The position numbers were made by a program, and so were the translations under genes. Under the pieces are notes generated by a model. It was not told the origin of the DNA and ran no database searches. It saw nothing but the letters and a program-made list of their open reading frames with translations. DNA of 64,000 nt from Chitinophagales bacterium (lineage in GTDB: Bacteria > Bacteroidota > Bacteroidia > Chitinophagales > Saprospiraceae): contig JAAFJY010000003.1 in the NCBI GenBank assembly GCA_013299105.1, positions 1 to 64,000 on the forward strand, given 5' to 3'. This document shows, piece by piece, positions 26,055-34,640 of the stretch. The first letter of the stretch is position 1. Every line of letters begins with the position of its first letter.

Positions 26055-26792
26055 CTAAATCGCCCGATTCGCCACCAGCCTAGCCACATTAGGTGTTTTA
26101 CTCCCTCCCAAAGGCTCGATGGTGATATTCAGACTCGTGGCATTGTCTAGGTACTCAATGTTTTGGAAAGCGATCTGGTCTTTGTCGATGGTACCCAGGC
26201 TCAGCATCACGTGGTCTACATCTGCCCAGATTTGGTATTGCTCGTTTTCGGGCAGGGGTGGCAGGGCGGCAGCGTTGAGCAGGGCCTTCTTCTGCAAGGG
26301 ATTCCAATACACTAGGGCGCTGGCAGTCGGGGCATTGGCGCTGCCTTGCAACTGGAAGGGCCGGGTACTGGGGTCACTGATCAGGGCGTATTGGTCGTTG
26401 CTGCGGCTACACTCCTCCAGGCCGTTCACCAGCGATTGATTGTCTTTTTGCAAGCGGTTGATCTGCCAGAGCGAAAGGCCACAAGCGATACACAAAGCTG
26501 TGAGGCAGGCTGCGATCAACCAACTGGGCAAATTACTTGCAGATGTGGGAGGCGCTGCATGTTTTTCCAAGGTTTCGATATCCTTGATAATTTGGCTTTT
26601 GGCATCCAGTGGGGGAGGAATGGCGTGGTTGAGGGCATAAGCTTCCATGGCCTGGCGCATTTGCTCCAGTTCTTCGCGCAACTCCGGAAACTCCTCCAGG
26701 TGGGCTTCTACTTCACGCTCCTCGTTGGGCGTAACGATGCCTAATGCGTATTGTTCCAATAAGCCCGATTCCAAAAATGACGCTTTATCCAT
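26055..26792 (-). CDS. RskA-family anti-sigma factor
   Basis: A 245-residue inner-membrane protein that holds its partner ECF sigma factor inactive. The cytoplasmic N-terminus (LEQYALGIVTPNEEREVEAHLEEFPELREEL) is an anti-sigma zinc-finger-like fold without the Cys/His set. One transmembrane segment spans about 88-111 (WLIAACLTALCIACGLSLW). The periplasmic RskA domain follows (ALVYWNPLQKKALLNAAALPPLPENEQYQIWADVD). Its ATG overlaps the sigma stop by 8 bp (ATGGATAA), so the pair is translationally coupled. The trigger that releases sigma is not visible. Confidence 0.88.
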   Translation of the reverse strand: MDKASFLESGLLEQYALGIVTPNEEREVEAHLEEFPELREELEQMRQAMEAYALNHAIPPPLDAKSQIIKDIETLEKHAAPPTSASNLPSWLIAACLTALCIACGLSLWQINRLQKDNQSLVNGLEECSRSNDQYALISDPSTRPFQLQGSANAPTASALVYWNPLQKKALLNAAALPPLPENEQYQIWADVDHVMLSLGTIDKDQIAFQNIEYLDNATSLNITIEPLGGSKTPNVARLVANRAI

Positions 26793-27369
26793 GATAGTAA
26801 GATGCCGTTAAACTAAGCAGCCACAACAAGCTGACTTGTTGATAAATGAAAAATTTCCGAAGTTCGCGCAGGGCAATCCTGGTGCGCGATTTAACGGTGC
26901 CCAGGGGGATGTCAAGTTCTTCCATTACCTCTTCGTGGGTGTAACCCTTGAAGTAAATCAGGTCGATCACTTGACGGTATTTGTATTCGAGTTGGTGCAC
27001 TAGGTCGACTAGGCCAATGTATTCCTCCTTGGGCTCGTAATGGCCCTGGCCATTGCCATTCTGGGTGCCAAGTTGCTCCCAGAGCATTTTTTGCTCGCGC
27101 TCTCCTTGCCGCAACTTATCGATGGCGCTATTGCGGGCAATGTTGAGCATCCAAGTAAAAAGGCTGCCCTTGCTGTGGTCGTAGGTAGGGCCCTTGTTCC
27201 AGATTTTTACAAAAGTTTCTTGCAAGGCGTCCTTGGCAGGACCTTCTTTGCCTACGATCTTGAGGATGATGCCATACAGGGCCGGGGCATAGGCATCGTA
27301 CAGGGCGTCGATGGCCTTTTTATCCTTGGCTTTGAGCTGCAGGATGAGCTGTTCGGCGGTTATTTGCAT
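26785..27369 (-). CDS. ECF sigma factor (SigK-like)
   Basis: A 194-residue sigma-70-family ECF factor. Region 2 shows DALYDAYAPALYGIILKIVG, AKDALQETFVKIWNK and SLFTWMLNIARNSAIDKLRQ; region 4 shows YRQVIDLIYFKGYTHEEVMEELDIPLGTVKSRTRIALRELRK, written here only by its key helix (GTVKSRTR). It is followed by its RskA-like anti-sigma. The pair is divergent from a fasciclin gene, as SigK-RskA governs fasciclin proteins in mycobacteria, so that gene is a likely target. A few codons beyond region 4 are hydrophobic (LLWLLSLTASYY), which is unusual for a cytoplasmic sigma factor. Confidence 0.92.
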   Translation of the reverse strand: MQITAEQLILQLKAKDKKAIDALYDAYAPALYGIILKIVGKEGPAKDALQETFVKIWNKGPTYDHSKGSLFTWMLNIARNSAIDKLRQGEREQKMLWEQLGTQNGNGQGHYEPKEEYIGLVDLVHQLEYKYRQVIDLIYFKGYTHEEVMEELDIPLGTVKSRTRIALRELRKFFIYQQVSLLWLLSLTASYYHG

Positions 27370-27612
27370 GGCTGTTTAGACTATTTTTTATCGATTTTAC
27401 TAAAATCAGGTTTCAAACACAGCCATTAGTTAAAGGTTCATGCTATTTTTTTGCAAAAGTCAAAATATTGGGTTTTTACCCTTGCTAACTATTCGATTCC
27501 GCTAAAAGTGAATTTTCTTGGAAAAACTTTTTGACCGCGTGATCCAGAAAAGGGTGACGGGCGTAAGTGTGGTATCTTTTAATTTAAGGGGCGAAACTTT
27601 TCGCTTTCCTTA

Positions 27613-27773
27613 GAGCGTGTTTAAATATTGGAGGTTTAGCCAGAAAACGAGTCAAATTTTGACTAATCGAGGCAGGAAAAGCGGAGTTATGCAGCGCATA
27701 ATGAGCATTTTCCTAACGATGAGTAGGCGAAATTGGGCCGTTTTATGACAAACAAAAAATTTTAAACATGCTC
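27613..27773 (+). mobile_element. 161-bp MITE, copy 1
   Basis: The ends are GAGCGTGTTTAAA and TTTAAACATGCTC (imperfect terminal inverted repeats), flanked by the 3-bp direct repeat TTA (27610-27612 and 27774-27776). The interior matches copy 2 (44018-44178, inverted, same 161-bp length) almost throughout, including gaggtttag, cagaaaacgagtcaaa and aggaaaatgctcattatgcg (as its complement here). It encodes nothing. A TNA duplication and GAG-type ends fit the IS1031 group of the IS5 family as source of transposase; that is inference. The element ends 22 bases before the fasciclin ATG. Confidence 0.85.
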
Positions 27774-27795
27774 TTAATCACCCAACTTTTTTACC

Positions 27796-28374
27796 ATGAA
27801 AAATGCAATTGTATTTGCAGTAGCCCTCATTGGGCTGCTGAACGGTGAAGCCTTGCTCGCACAGTGCGGATCCAACAACGCGCACCACGCAAAAACAACC
27901 TCGAATTTGAAATCCAGCAAACCCGGCAAGGGAGTGGTGGATTTGGCCCTGGGCAACGAGCAGTTCAGCACCTTGGTGACTGCCCTGGGCACAGCCAAAC
28001 TCGTGGATGCCTTGAAAGGGGAGGGGCCATTCACCGTTTTTGCTCCTACCAACGCGGCTTTTGACAAATTGCCAAACGGCACAGTGGAGAACTTACTGAA
28101 GCCCGAAAACCAAAAGGCCCTGGGTAATATCCTGACTTATCATGTGATTGCGGGTAGTTTTGATTCAAAAACCTTGTTGAATGCGATCGAAAACAACGGC
28201 GGCAGCCTGCAATTGAAGTCGCTGAATGGCGGGAAAATCAAAGCTTCGATTTTGGGCCAGCAAGTGTGCCTGACCGATGAACGCGGCAATCGTGCTATGA
28301 TCAATATGGCCGACTTGCGAGCGGACAATGGGTACATTCACGTAATTGATACGGTGGTTTTGCCACGGGGATAG
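27796..28374 (+). CDS. Secreted fasciclin (FAS1) domain protein
   Basis: A 192-residue exported adhesion-type protein with a single FAS1 domain. After the signal peptide (VFAVALIGLLNGEALLAQ) come VDLALGNEQFSTLVTALGTA, the H1 motif GPFTVFAPTNAAFDKLP, LGNILTYHVIAGSF, and the C-terminal H2 motif ADNGYIHVIDTVVLPRG. It binds polymers or other surface proteins; exact partner unknown. It is transcribed away from the ECF sigma/anti-sigma pair and probably belongs to its regulon. A MITE sits between the likely promoter region (27490-27600) and the start codon, so present expression may differ from the ancestral state. Confidence 0.92.
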   Translation: MKNAIVFAVALIGLLNGEALLAQCGSNNAHHAKTTSNLKSSKPGKGVVDLALGNEQFSTLVTALGTAKLVDALKGEGPFTVFAPTNAAFDKLPNGTVENLLKPENQKALGNILTYHVIAGSFDSKTLLNAIENNGGSLQLKSLNGGKIKASILGQQVCLTDERGNRAMINMADLRADNGYIHVIDTVVLPRG

Positions 28375-28464
28375 GCTGCTCATGGGCATTTTGATCCGGC
28401 TTTTTTTTGAAAGTGATCGTGCTCTTTAGGATTTCATGGCGATCAAAAAAATCACAGTTCAGAC

Positions 28465-28510
28465 AAAAAAGACCTTGCAAGCCATCCAAAGTGCTTGCAA
28501 GGTCTTTTTT
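28465..28510. terminator. Bidirectional terminator between fasciclin and DUF1684 genes
   Basis: GACCTTGCAAG (28471-28481) pairs perfectly with CTTGCAAGGTC (28494-28504), flanked by A6 on the left and T6 on the right, so it works for both convergent genes. The dispersed motif atcacagttcagacaaaa abuts its left side. Confidence 0.92.
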
Positions 28511-28557
28511 CTTGAGGATCAAAGCAGTGAACAACGCCCGACACCCCTCAACTAACT

Positions 28558-29187
28558 TCAAAATTTGCGCTTGCGCTTTTCGCCCAAATACATTTTTTCG
28601 CCAGCTTCGATAACCAGTTCCAGGTGGTTTTCGAAGGGAGGCACAGGACAATTGTATCCCTCGCTGAAAGCGCAATAAGGATTGTAAGCTTTGTTGAAGT
28701 CGATGAGCACCTGGTTGTCAACGATTTCGCCAATGCGCAAGTCGATGTAGCGGCCTCCGCCGTAGGTATCCACATTGTTGGTTAAATCTTTGAAAGGCAA
28801 AAACAACAGGTCGCGGTATTGGGGCAGGGTTTGGCCCAGGCTGCGGTATAGGCTGATGTTGATGGTTTGGCCTTCCCAGGTAAAAGTAGCAATGCCGAAC
28901 TGTACAAAAGGCTTGGTGATGCCGCTGTAAGTAGCCATCTCGAATGGCTCGGCGTCGGGGGTACGGTTGAATTGGCACTTGATGGCGTAGCGGGCATCGG
29001 GCTCGTAAAAGCGCAATGATGCAAGGTCTTGCTTTTCGAGTGGCGACTTGGGATTGCTCTCGAATTCGTGGAGGTAAGCCTTGCGATATTCCTGGATGAT
29101 GGTGGTATGGGTTTGGTCCTGGGCCATTTGTGCGTACAAGTAAAATGTGCACAAAAAGGCCGGCATAAGCAGCAGTAGTTTTCTCAT
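28558..29187 (-). CDS. Secreted DUF1684 protein
   Basis: A 209-residue exported protein of the DUF1684 family. A signal peptide (LLLMPAFLCTFYLYAQ) precedes an EYRKAYLHEF helix, RFYEPDARYAIKCQFNRTP, the GGGRYIDLRIGE motif and the diagnostic NPYCAFSEGYNCPVPPFENHL. The family is broadly found in Bacteroidota but has no established reaction. An 8-bp inverted repeat AAAATACC / GGTATTTT (29225-29249) lies 38 bases upstream and may be an operator. Apparently monocistronic. Confidence 0.88.
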   Translation of the reverse strand: MRKLLLLMPAFLCTFYLYAQMAQDQTHTTIIQEYRKAYLHEFESNPKSPLEKQDLASLRFYEPDARYAIKCQFNRTPDAEPFEMATYSGITKPFVQFGIATFTWEGQTINISLYRSLGQTLPQYRDLLFLPFKDLTNNVDTYGGGRYIDLRIGEIVDNQVLIDFNKAYNPYCAFSEGYNCPVPPFENHLELVIEAGEKMYLGEKRKRKF

Positions 29188-29348
29188 GAGCTAAAGTAAC
29201 TTGGGAATGGATAAATACAGCCAGAAAATACCCCAATTTGAGGTATTTTGTCACAACAAAGTAAAGGGCCGTTGACCATACCATTATAGCGCAATTCCTA
29301 ACCCAAGCCGCATCTTTACTGAAGGGCCTTGTTTTTTTTCGCATTTGC

Positions 29349-30251
29349 TCATTGCGCCGCAAAAACCAAGCGAGAATTGTCTGGACTCACTTCGATGCGA
29401 TTGATCCGGCGCAAGTTGTAATTAGAAAAATCGGCTAGTTTTTTCCAATTTTTATCTACTCCTGGGCGTAGGCGGTACACAATCGGCCCATTGGCCATCA
29501 ACATCGACCCATCGTTCATCACGGTAAAGTCTTCACTTCCGCTCAGCGTTGCGCACATCTCGCTGATTTGTTTGCCTGCGGCGGCACGGGGATTCCACTG
29601 CATCACTTTCCAAGGAGCGTTGCTGTTGTTTTTTTGCACAAAATAAGCCGTACCGCCGGGTAGTTTTTTGATGCAGCGCCCGATGTTCACAGCCAGAACT
29701 TCGCGTTTGAAGCCACCAACTTCCATTTTGACCAATTGGCTGGGTTTGTCCACCAGGAACATCAGTACCTCGCGGGTGTTCATCCAAGCGTAGTAGCCTA
29801 CATTGTTGAGGTCTTTGAAAATGGGTTGCCCGGTATTGCTGCGATTGAGTGGGAATTGCCAAAGCCTTTGCACAGTATCGCGCCCCAGAAATTCCATGCG
29901 CACGGCGGTGAAGTGTTGTCCATCGCCAAGGGGGCGGGGCGAGTATTCCCCGTCAGGGCTGTCGGTGATACGGGTGCGGGTTTGGGTGCTGATTTGGAAA
30001 CTGTAAAATTCTGGATTACTCTGGCCTGCGGGCATAGCAGAGTAATACAATTCGTCGTCGCTAAAAAAGAAGGGGTGGTTATTGTAGCCCCGTAGGTTGC
30101 TGGCCGTGAGGAAACGCGGCTTGGAGCACTGAAACAAGGTGTCGGTGACTTTGCGCAAGTCAAAAAGGTAGAGGTTGGAGGCGGGTGCCTGGGCAAGCAG
30201 GATATTGGCAAACAAGCAAAATGTAATGATGAGATAAGGTGTTTTTTTCAT
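29349..30251 (-). CDS. Secreted beta-propeller (PD40/TolB-like) protein
   Basis: A 300-residue exported protein. Signal peptide MKKTPYLIITFCLFANILLAQ. The body consists of repeated blades of the TolB/PD40 type: HPFFFSDDELYYSAMP, SPDGEYSPRPLGDGQHFTAVRM, VGYYAWMNTREVLMFLVD, and INRIEVSPDNSRLVFAAQ at the very end. No enzymatic motif is seen; such propellers bind proteins or sugars. The frame runs open to 30653, but Met at 30251 gives the signal peptide, and the added part would cross an R4 repeat. No gene shares an obvious operon with it. Confidence 0.8.
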   Translation of the reverse strand: MKKTPYLIITFCLFANILLAQAPASNLYLFDLRKVTDTLFQCSKPRFLTASNLRGYNNHPFFFSDDELYYSAMPAGQSNPEFYSFQISTQTRTRITDSPDGEYSPRPLGDGQHFTAVRMEFLGRDTVQRLWQFPLNRSNTGQPIFKDLNNVGYYAWMNTREVLMFLVDKPSQLVKMEVGGFKREVLAVNIGRCIKKLPGGTAYFVQKNNSNAPWKVMQWNPRAAAGKQISEMCATLSGSEDFTVMNDGSMLMANGPIVYRLRPGVDKNWKKLADFSNYNLRRINRIEVSPDNSRLVFAAQ

Positions 30252-30265
30252 GAAGCATCCTTTTT

Positions 30266-30320
30266 GACGTACGATAAACAACATACGATATACGATAAGT
30301 GATCTAGGACTCGTTGCCTG
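30266..30320 (+). repeat. R4 dispersed repeat (degenerate)
   Basis: acgtacgataaacaacatac and gatatacgataag units with an eroded tail (aggactcgttgcctggga). It lies 15 bases upstream of the beta-propeller gene start, so it forms that gene's leader or promoter region. Confidence 0.6.
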
Positions 30321-30421
30321 GGATTGATGGTTGTCATGGATTCGGTGATCCGAAAAACGTTCGTACATCGTACCAAAAGTAAGGCTTCTCGCTGACTTTT
30401 TGCAGGAAATTGCCCCAAACA

Positions 30422-30452
30422 TTGCAGGGTTTCTCAAGCTTGTGTACCTTTC
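30422..30452 (+). promoter_or_regulatory. Promoter of the DeoR-family regulator
   Basis: TTG (30422-30424) and TACCTTTC (30445-30452, one mismatch to TAnnTTTG) are 20 bases apart. The start codon is 25 bases downstream of the -7 box. Confidence 0.5.
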
Positions 30453-30477
30453 CAGTTCTAAGCCATACACCCAATCC

Positions 30478-31227
30478 ATGTTGAAAAAAGAAAGACAGGC
30501 CCTGATTTTAAGGGAGATCAATATCCACAACAAGGTTATTTTGACCGATTTAAGCGCCAAACTAGAGGTGTCAGAAGACACTGTGCGCCGCGACTTACAA
30601 GAGCTGGCCGAGGCGGGTAAAATCATCAAAGTGCGCGGCGGGGCTTTGTCCAAGTCTTACCATGTTTATTCTTACAAGGAAAACGAAATTTACGCTTACC
30701 AGGAAAAAACAATCATTGCCCGCAAGGCGATCACCCTGCTGCGCGACGGCATGTTGGTATTGATCAGCGGCGGCTCTACCAATCTCGAACTGGCCCGGAT
30801 CCTGCCTGCTGACCTGCGCATCACTTTTTTGACCAACAGCCTTTCTACGGCCATGCAGTTACAGGAGCACCCCAATTCGGAGACGATTTTTTTGGGGGGC
30901 CTTTTGTCTAAAACCACGGGCATTGCAGTAGGCGGCGAAGTTGTACGCACCCTGCACGACATCAAACCCGACCTCTGCCTGATGGGCGTAAACGGCATCG
31001 ACGCCACCGAGGGCCTCACTGAAAATGACTTTGAGGTGGTGACCATCAAAAAAGCCATGCTCGAAAGCTCCAAAAAAATCGCCGCCTTGACCATCGCCGA
31101 AAAGCTAAATTCGGTACAAAACCTGCGGGTGTGCAAGCTGAACCACCTGGATTACCTGATCACTGAGCTTGATCCTGCCAAGGAAGAATTGGCAAAGTAC
31201 CGGGAATTGGGGATTGAGTTGATGTAG
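30478..31227 (+). CDS. DeoR-family transcriptional regulator
   Basis: A 249-residue sugar-responsive repressor. The N-terminal winged helix shows MLKKERQALILREINIHNKV, LSAKLEVSEDTVRRDLQELAEAGKI and VRGGA. The C-terminal DeoRC sensor follows (about 75-235) with ISGGSTNLELARIL, TNSLSTAMQL, GGEVVRTL and LMGVNGIDATEGLTENDFE, motifs that bind phosphorylated sugars. The target is unknown: both neighbours are separate genes, and the nearest sugar genes are far off. The upstream frame is open to 30400, but ATG 30478 begins the conserved domain and sits after a plausible promoter. Confidence 0.9.
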   Translation: MLKKERQALILREINIHNKVILTDLSAKLEVSEDTVRRDLQELAEAGKIIKVRGGALSKSYHVYSYKENEIYAYQEKTIIARKAITLLRDGMLVLISGGSTNLELARILPADLRITFLTNSLSTAMQLQEHPNSETIFLGGLLSKTTGIAVGGEVVRTLHDIKPDLCLMGVNGIDATEGLTENDFEVVTIKKAMLESSKKIAALTIAEKLNSVQNLRVCKLNHLDYLITELDPAKEELAKYRELGIELM

Positions 31228-31229
31228 TT

Positions 31230-31770
31230 GTTAATGGTTAATTGTTAATTGTTAATGGTTAGTGACAAGCCACGAATAAACCTTACCAAATAGCAACTGT
31301 GTACTTTATAGATTATGCCCTCGCTGCGCGAGGCTATATTGGGAACACGGATAAAATTGGGTTTGGGTGTGTTGGTTTGGGTGTCAGTGTGCATAAACCC
31401 CCATTTCCAATTAACTGAGTCGAAGGATTCTGATCGAAGCCCCACACACCCGAACTCACACTTGCACACTCCACACCCATTCTTGCGGATTTCCAGCATG
31501 ACGTTGACCATGATGTTGACAACTGGCAATCAAAAAACTTGGTAAGGTTTATTTTTGAACCGTTACAAAGCTTTCCAATCTCCACGGATGTTAATCGCAA
31601 CGAGTGTCAACGTCATGGTCAAAATTACGGTCAAAATCGTGTTGGCAATCCGTGAAAATCCGTTGAATCCGTTTCATCTGTGTTCCTATCCCGCGTGAGC
31701 AGGGCAAAAAAATCGTAGCTAACACAATAGCAACGCAGTTGCCAATTAGAAAGGTTTATTTGTGGCTTAT
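31230..31770. repeat. TTGTTAA array, inverted R2 copy and R1 copy
   Basis: 31229-31262 is a gttaatggttaattgttaat heptamer array. From about 31265 to 31520 an inverted R2 copy runs: acaagccacgaataaacc, hairpin CCTCGC-tgc-GCGAGG (31319-31333), the TG-rich and CA-rich arms, then the R1 head (gatttccagcatgacgttgac). A plus-oriented R1 copy fills about 31600-31770: ggcaatccgtgaaaatccg, tcatctgtgttcc, an imperfect CCCGC / GCAGGG hairpin (about 31688-31701), ending ggtttatttgtggctta 3 bases before the pepT stop. No gene is seen in 31228-31773. Confidence 0.8.
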
Positions 31771-31773
31771 TAC

Positions 31774-33018
31774 TTACCGACTCTCCTCCGCCCAAATCTT
31801 CGCAATTTCCACGATCGTCTCTGCCGATTTTTCCATGTCCTGCACCGATACCCATTCCATGCGGGAATGAAAAGCGTGCTCGCCCGCAAAAACATTGGGG
31901 CAAGGAAGACCCATGAACGAAAGGCGTGAACCATCGGTACCACCCCGCACCGCCGAGCGCTTGGGCTCGATGCCGATGCGGCGCATGGCTTTCTCGGCAT
32001 AATCAGCTACCTGTGGGCAAGTGTTGAGTACCTCTTTCATGTTGCGGTATTGCTCCGAAATCACGACTTGGGCCTTGGAGTGTGGGTAGTTTTTCAACAC
32101 GCCATCAACCGTATCTTTCAACACCTGGGCGTGTGAGGCCAAACCTTCGCGGGTGAAATCGCGGATGATGAACTGGATTTTGGCTGTTTCCACGCCCGCT
32201 TGCAGGGCTCCGGGGTGGATGAATCCCTCGCGACCGCTGGTGGTTTCGGGTGTCAGGTGATCTTTGGGCAGGGCGGCAAGGATGTCAGTGGCAATTTTGA
32301 TGGCGTTTTCCATTTTACCTTTGGCCAACCCAGGGTGGGCGCTTATGCCTTCGATTTCCACGGTAGCGGCGTCGGCGCTGAAGGTTTCGTCCTCCATGCA
32401 ACCCCGGTCTTCGCTGTCGATGGTGTACGCGTAGTCGGCACCGAGTTTTTTCAGGTCAACTTTGTCTACTCCACGCCCCACTTCTTCATCGGGGGTGAAA
32501 AGGATTTTGATGGTTCCATGCGGAATTTCAGGGTGCCTGATCAATTGTAGAGTGGCATCCATAATGGCGGCAACTCCGGCTTTGTTGTCGGCACCAAGTA
32601 GGGTAGTGCCACTGGCCGTTACGATGTCCTGGCCGATTTTATGCGCCAAATTGGGGTGATCGCTCATGCGGATCACCACGCTGGGATCGTCGGGCAAAAC
32701 GATGTCCTGGCCATTGTAATGATGGTGTACCAGCGGCTTCACCCCGCTTCCACTGGCGTCAGGTGAGGTATCCATATGCGAACAAAAGCAAATGACAGGC
32801 ACTTTATGGCCCACGTTAGCCGGAATGGTCGCATACACATACCCATGCTCATCCAGATGGGCGTCGACAATGCCCATGTCTTGGAGTTCTTGGGCGAGCA
32901 AGCGGCCCAGGTCTTTTTGTTTTTCGGTGCTGGGAAAGGTTTTGGAATTGGGGTCAGCCTGGGTATCGACCTGCACGTAGCGCAGGAAACGTTCTAGGAC
33001 GGTGTGTTGAAATGGCAT
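31774..33018 (-). CDS. pepT: Peptidase T (tripeptide aminopeptidase)
   Basis: A 414-residue cytoplasmic M20-family dizinc peptidase that removes the N-terminal residue of tripeptides. Visible metal and catalytic motifs: CFCSHMDTSPDAS (His/Asp), TTLLGADNKAGVAAIMDA (bridging Asp), ILFTPDEEVGRGVD (catalytic and metal Glu), YTIDSEDRG, and the C-terminal GEHAFHSRMEWVSVQDM (His). The PepT-specific RYVQVDTQADPNSKTFPSTEKQ opens the protein. The length is standard. It is monocistronic; R1 abuts its stop codon and R3 its start. Confidence 0.95.
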   Translation of the reverse strand: MPFQHTVLERFLRYVQVDTQADPNSKTFPSTEKQKDLGRLLAQELQDMGIVDAHLDEHGYVYATIPANVGHKVPVICFCSHMDTSPDASGSGVKPLVHHHYNGQDIVLPDDPSVVIRMSDHPNLAHKIGQDIVTASGTTLLGADNKAGVAAIMDATLQLIRHPEIPHGTIKILFTPDEEVGRGVDKVDLKKLGADYAYTIDSEDRGCMEDETFSADAATVEIEGISAHPGLAKGKMENAIKIATDILAALPKDHLTPETTSGREGFIHPGALQAGVETAKIQFIIRDFTREGLASHAQVLKDTVDGVLKNYPHSKAQVVISEQYRNMKEVLNTCPQVADYAEKAMRRIGIEPKRSAVRGGTDGSRLSFMGLPCPNVFAGEHAFHSRMEWVSVQDMEKSAETIVEIAKIWAEESR

Positions 33019-33024
33019 TGTGGT

Positions 33025-33260
33025 TCGTTTAGGAGTTGAGGAGTTTAGAAGTTGAGGAGAGGGGCATGATCGAGAGAAATTTAGCTTTGAAATTCGGCTT
33101 GAAAAATGGGAAAAGGATTTTGAGTTGGCAGGCGTTTACACCTTGCAAACGCCTGAATGATGGTTCCGGTCAGGAGACCGAGAACCAGCGTCCAGTCAGG
33201 AGCGATTCCAAATGCTCGATTGGCCCCTTCTTTTCAACACTTCAACCCTTCAACATTTCA
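33025..33260 (+). repeat. R3, R5 and inverted R3 upstream of pepT
   Basis: R3 lies at about 33030-33070 (gagttgaggagtttagaagt, gaggggcatgatcgag). R5 lies at about 33125-33210: stem AGGCGTTT / AAACGCCT (33129-33153), then ggttccggtc-agga-gaccgagaacc-type stem (33161-33185). An inverted R3 (cttcttttcaacacttcaac) lies at about 33225-33260. No gene is seen in 33019-33272. Confidence 0.75.
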
Positions 33261-33272
33261 ACCAAATTCCGT

Positions 33273-34223
33273 TTATTGGTCCACTATCGCTTTCTTGAAA
33301 AACTCCTCTACTTCGGCGGCACTGGGCTGTTTTACAGGTTTGACCAGGCGAAACCCTAGCCAGGAGGTGTCGGTATTCCACCAGCGGCTTTTGGGGATTT
33401 GGGGATCGCGTTTTTGCCAGGCAGCGGTTGATTTGATGCGGCGGGTGCAGGCGCAGTCCTCCGCGTTGTCGTCAAAAGAGCCTCCGCGAACGGTGCGAAA
33501 GTGCTTGCCTGCGGGCGGAAACCAGGGATTGTTGGCCTTGTCGGCAGTTTTAGCCACGTAATCTTCCTGGAATTCATCGAGGGTCCATTCGGCTACGTTG
33601 CCCAGGATGTCGTACAAACCCCAGACATTGGCTTTCTTTTGGCCAGTGGGGTGGTATTTTTCAGTCGCATTGTCGTAATACCAGGCAAATTCATCAATTT
33701 TATCGGTGCTGAAGCCCTGGGGCAAGTCGCCCTCAGCACCTGCTTTGCAAGCATATTCCCACTCCGCTTCCGTGGGCAGGCGGTAAAAGAGGCCCGTTTT
33801 TTGGTACAACCACTGGCAATAGCGAAGGGCACCTTGTTGGGTCATCGCTACCGAGGGCACGCCGCCCTTGGTGCCCATGCCCCAGGTATAATCCATGTAC
33901 TGGGCGGTAGGCCGCGTAACCGCATCCGCCGAAAACTTGCCGTCTTTCCAATTGCTGGTGTTGTTGTCGTTTTTGCGAAACTGGAACTGGATGAACTCAT
34001 CGTAGCTCACTTCTTTATTGCCCATCCAGAACGCATCAAGCTCAATGGTCTGGGTTTTTCCTTCGGCACCTTTGAACAGCAATTTACCAGCAGGGATATA
34101 AGCCATCTGAAACTCCAGTTTGCTGCCCGGAATAGCTTCAGTGCTGAGTTGACCTGGGTTTTGGGCCAAGGAAAAGCATTGGAAGCCCATGAACAGGAAC
34201 AAGGAGAAAAGTAGCTTTTGCAA
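33273..34223 (-). CDS. Formylglycine-generating-enzyme (SUMF1)-like secreted protein
   Basis: A 316-residue exported protein with an FGE/SUMF1 fold. Motifs: FQMAYIPAG, DAFWMGNKEVSYDEFIQF, a YCQWLYQKTGLFYRLPTEAEWEYA block, WGLYDILGNVAEWTLDEF, and FRTVRGGSFDD...WLGFRLV at the end. Oxidative Cys of true formylglycine enzymes are not convincingly placed, so it may be structural, like GldJ and GldK of gliding and type IX secretion, which share this fold. The start codon appears to be TTG (34221-34223), since only it gives a full signal peptide (LLFSLFLFMGFQCFSLAQ); the next ATG would cut into the signal. A near -7 CATCTTTG lies at 34258-34265. Confidence 0.8.
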   Translation of the reverse strand: MQKLLFSLFLFMGFQCFSLAQNPGQLSTEAIPGSKLEFQMAYIPAGKLLFKGAEGKTQTIELDAFWMGNKEVSYDEFIQFQFRKNDNNTSNWKDGKFSADAVTRPTAQYMDYTWGMGTKGGVPSVAMTQQGALRYCQWLYQKTGLFYRLPTEAEWEYACKAGAEGDLPQGFSTDKIDEFAWYYDNATEKYHPTGQKKANVWGLYDILGNVAEWTLDEFQEDYVAKTADKANNPWFPPAGKHFRTVRGGSFDDNAEDCACTRRIKSTAAWQKRDPQIPKSRWWNTDTSWLGFRLVKPVKQPSAAEVEEFFKKAIVDQ

Positions 34224-34640
34224 AACGGTCTGTTTTTTGAGTGTTGGTGAATGGCTACAAAGATGGATGATTTTGGGGAAAGATAAAGGTCTTTTGCATC
34301 GAAATCAGCGACCTTTCATTTTTTTGGGACCTTTATTTTCACCCCAATTTAGACACATTTCAGAAAGCTTATATCAAAAGATAAGAAAAACTCTAACGAG
34401 TCCTTTGACAAATTCCTAGGGTAAGCCCTAATTTTTTCGTATTTGGCACAAAAAGTGAGCTACATATGACTAAAATCGTGTTACAAGTGTATACATTTAC
34501 AGTCAACACTACAAGGCTTGCCTCTCGATTTTATCCGCATCTCCCCATATCCATTCAGGTCACTTTTATCTATTCCATTTTAGTCCCAATACGGTTGCCC
34601 AATTGCACCAGCGTAATTGTAGCGTGATTCCGATCTATAT

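Noticed and set aside
27490-27600. ECF-type promoter before the fasciclin gene
   Set aside because: Stretches such as ggaaaaactttttgaccgcg are suggestive, but without a consensus for this sigma factor the boxes cannot be fixed.
31229-31262. Attachment site or origin repeat
   Set aside because: The ttgttaa array is short and lacks any integrase, DnaA boxes or dnaA gene nearby.
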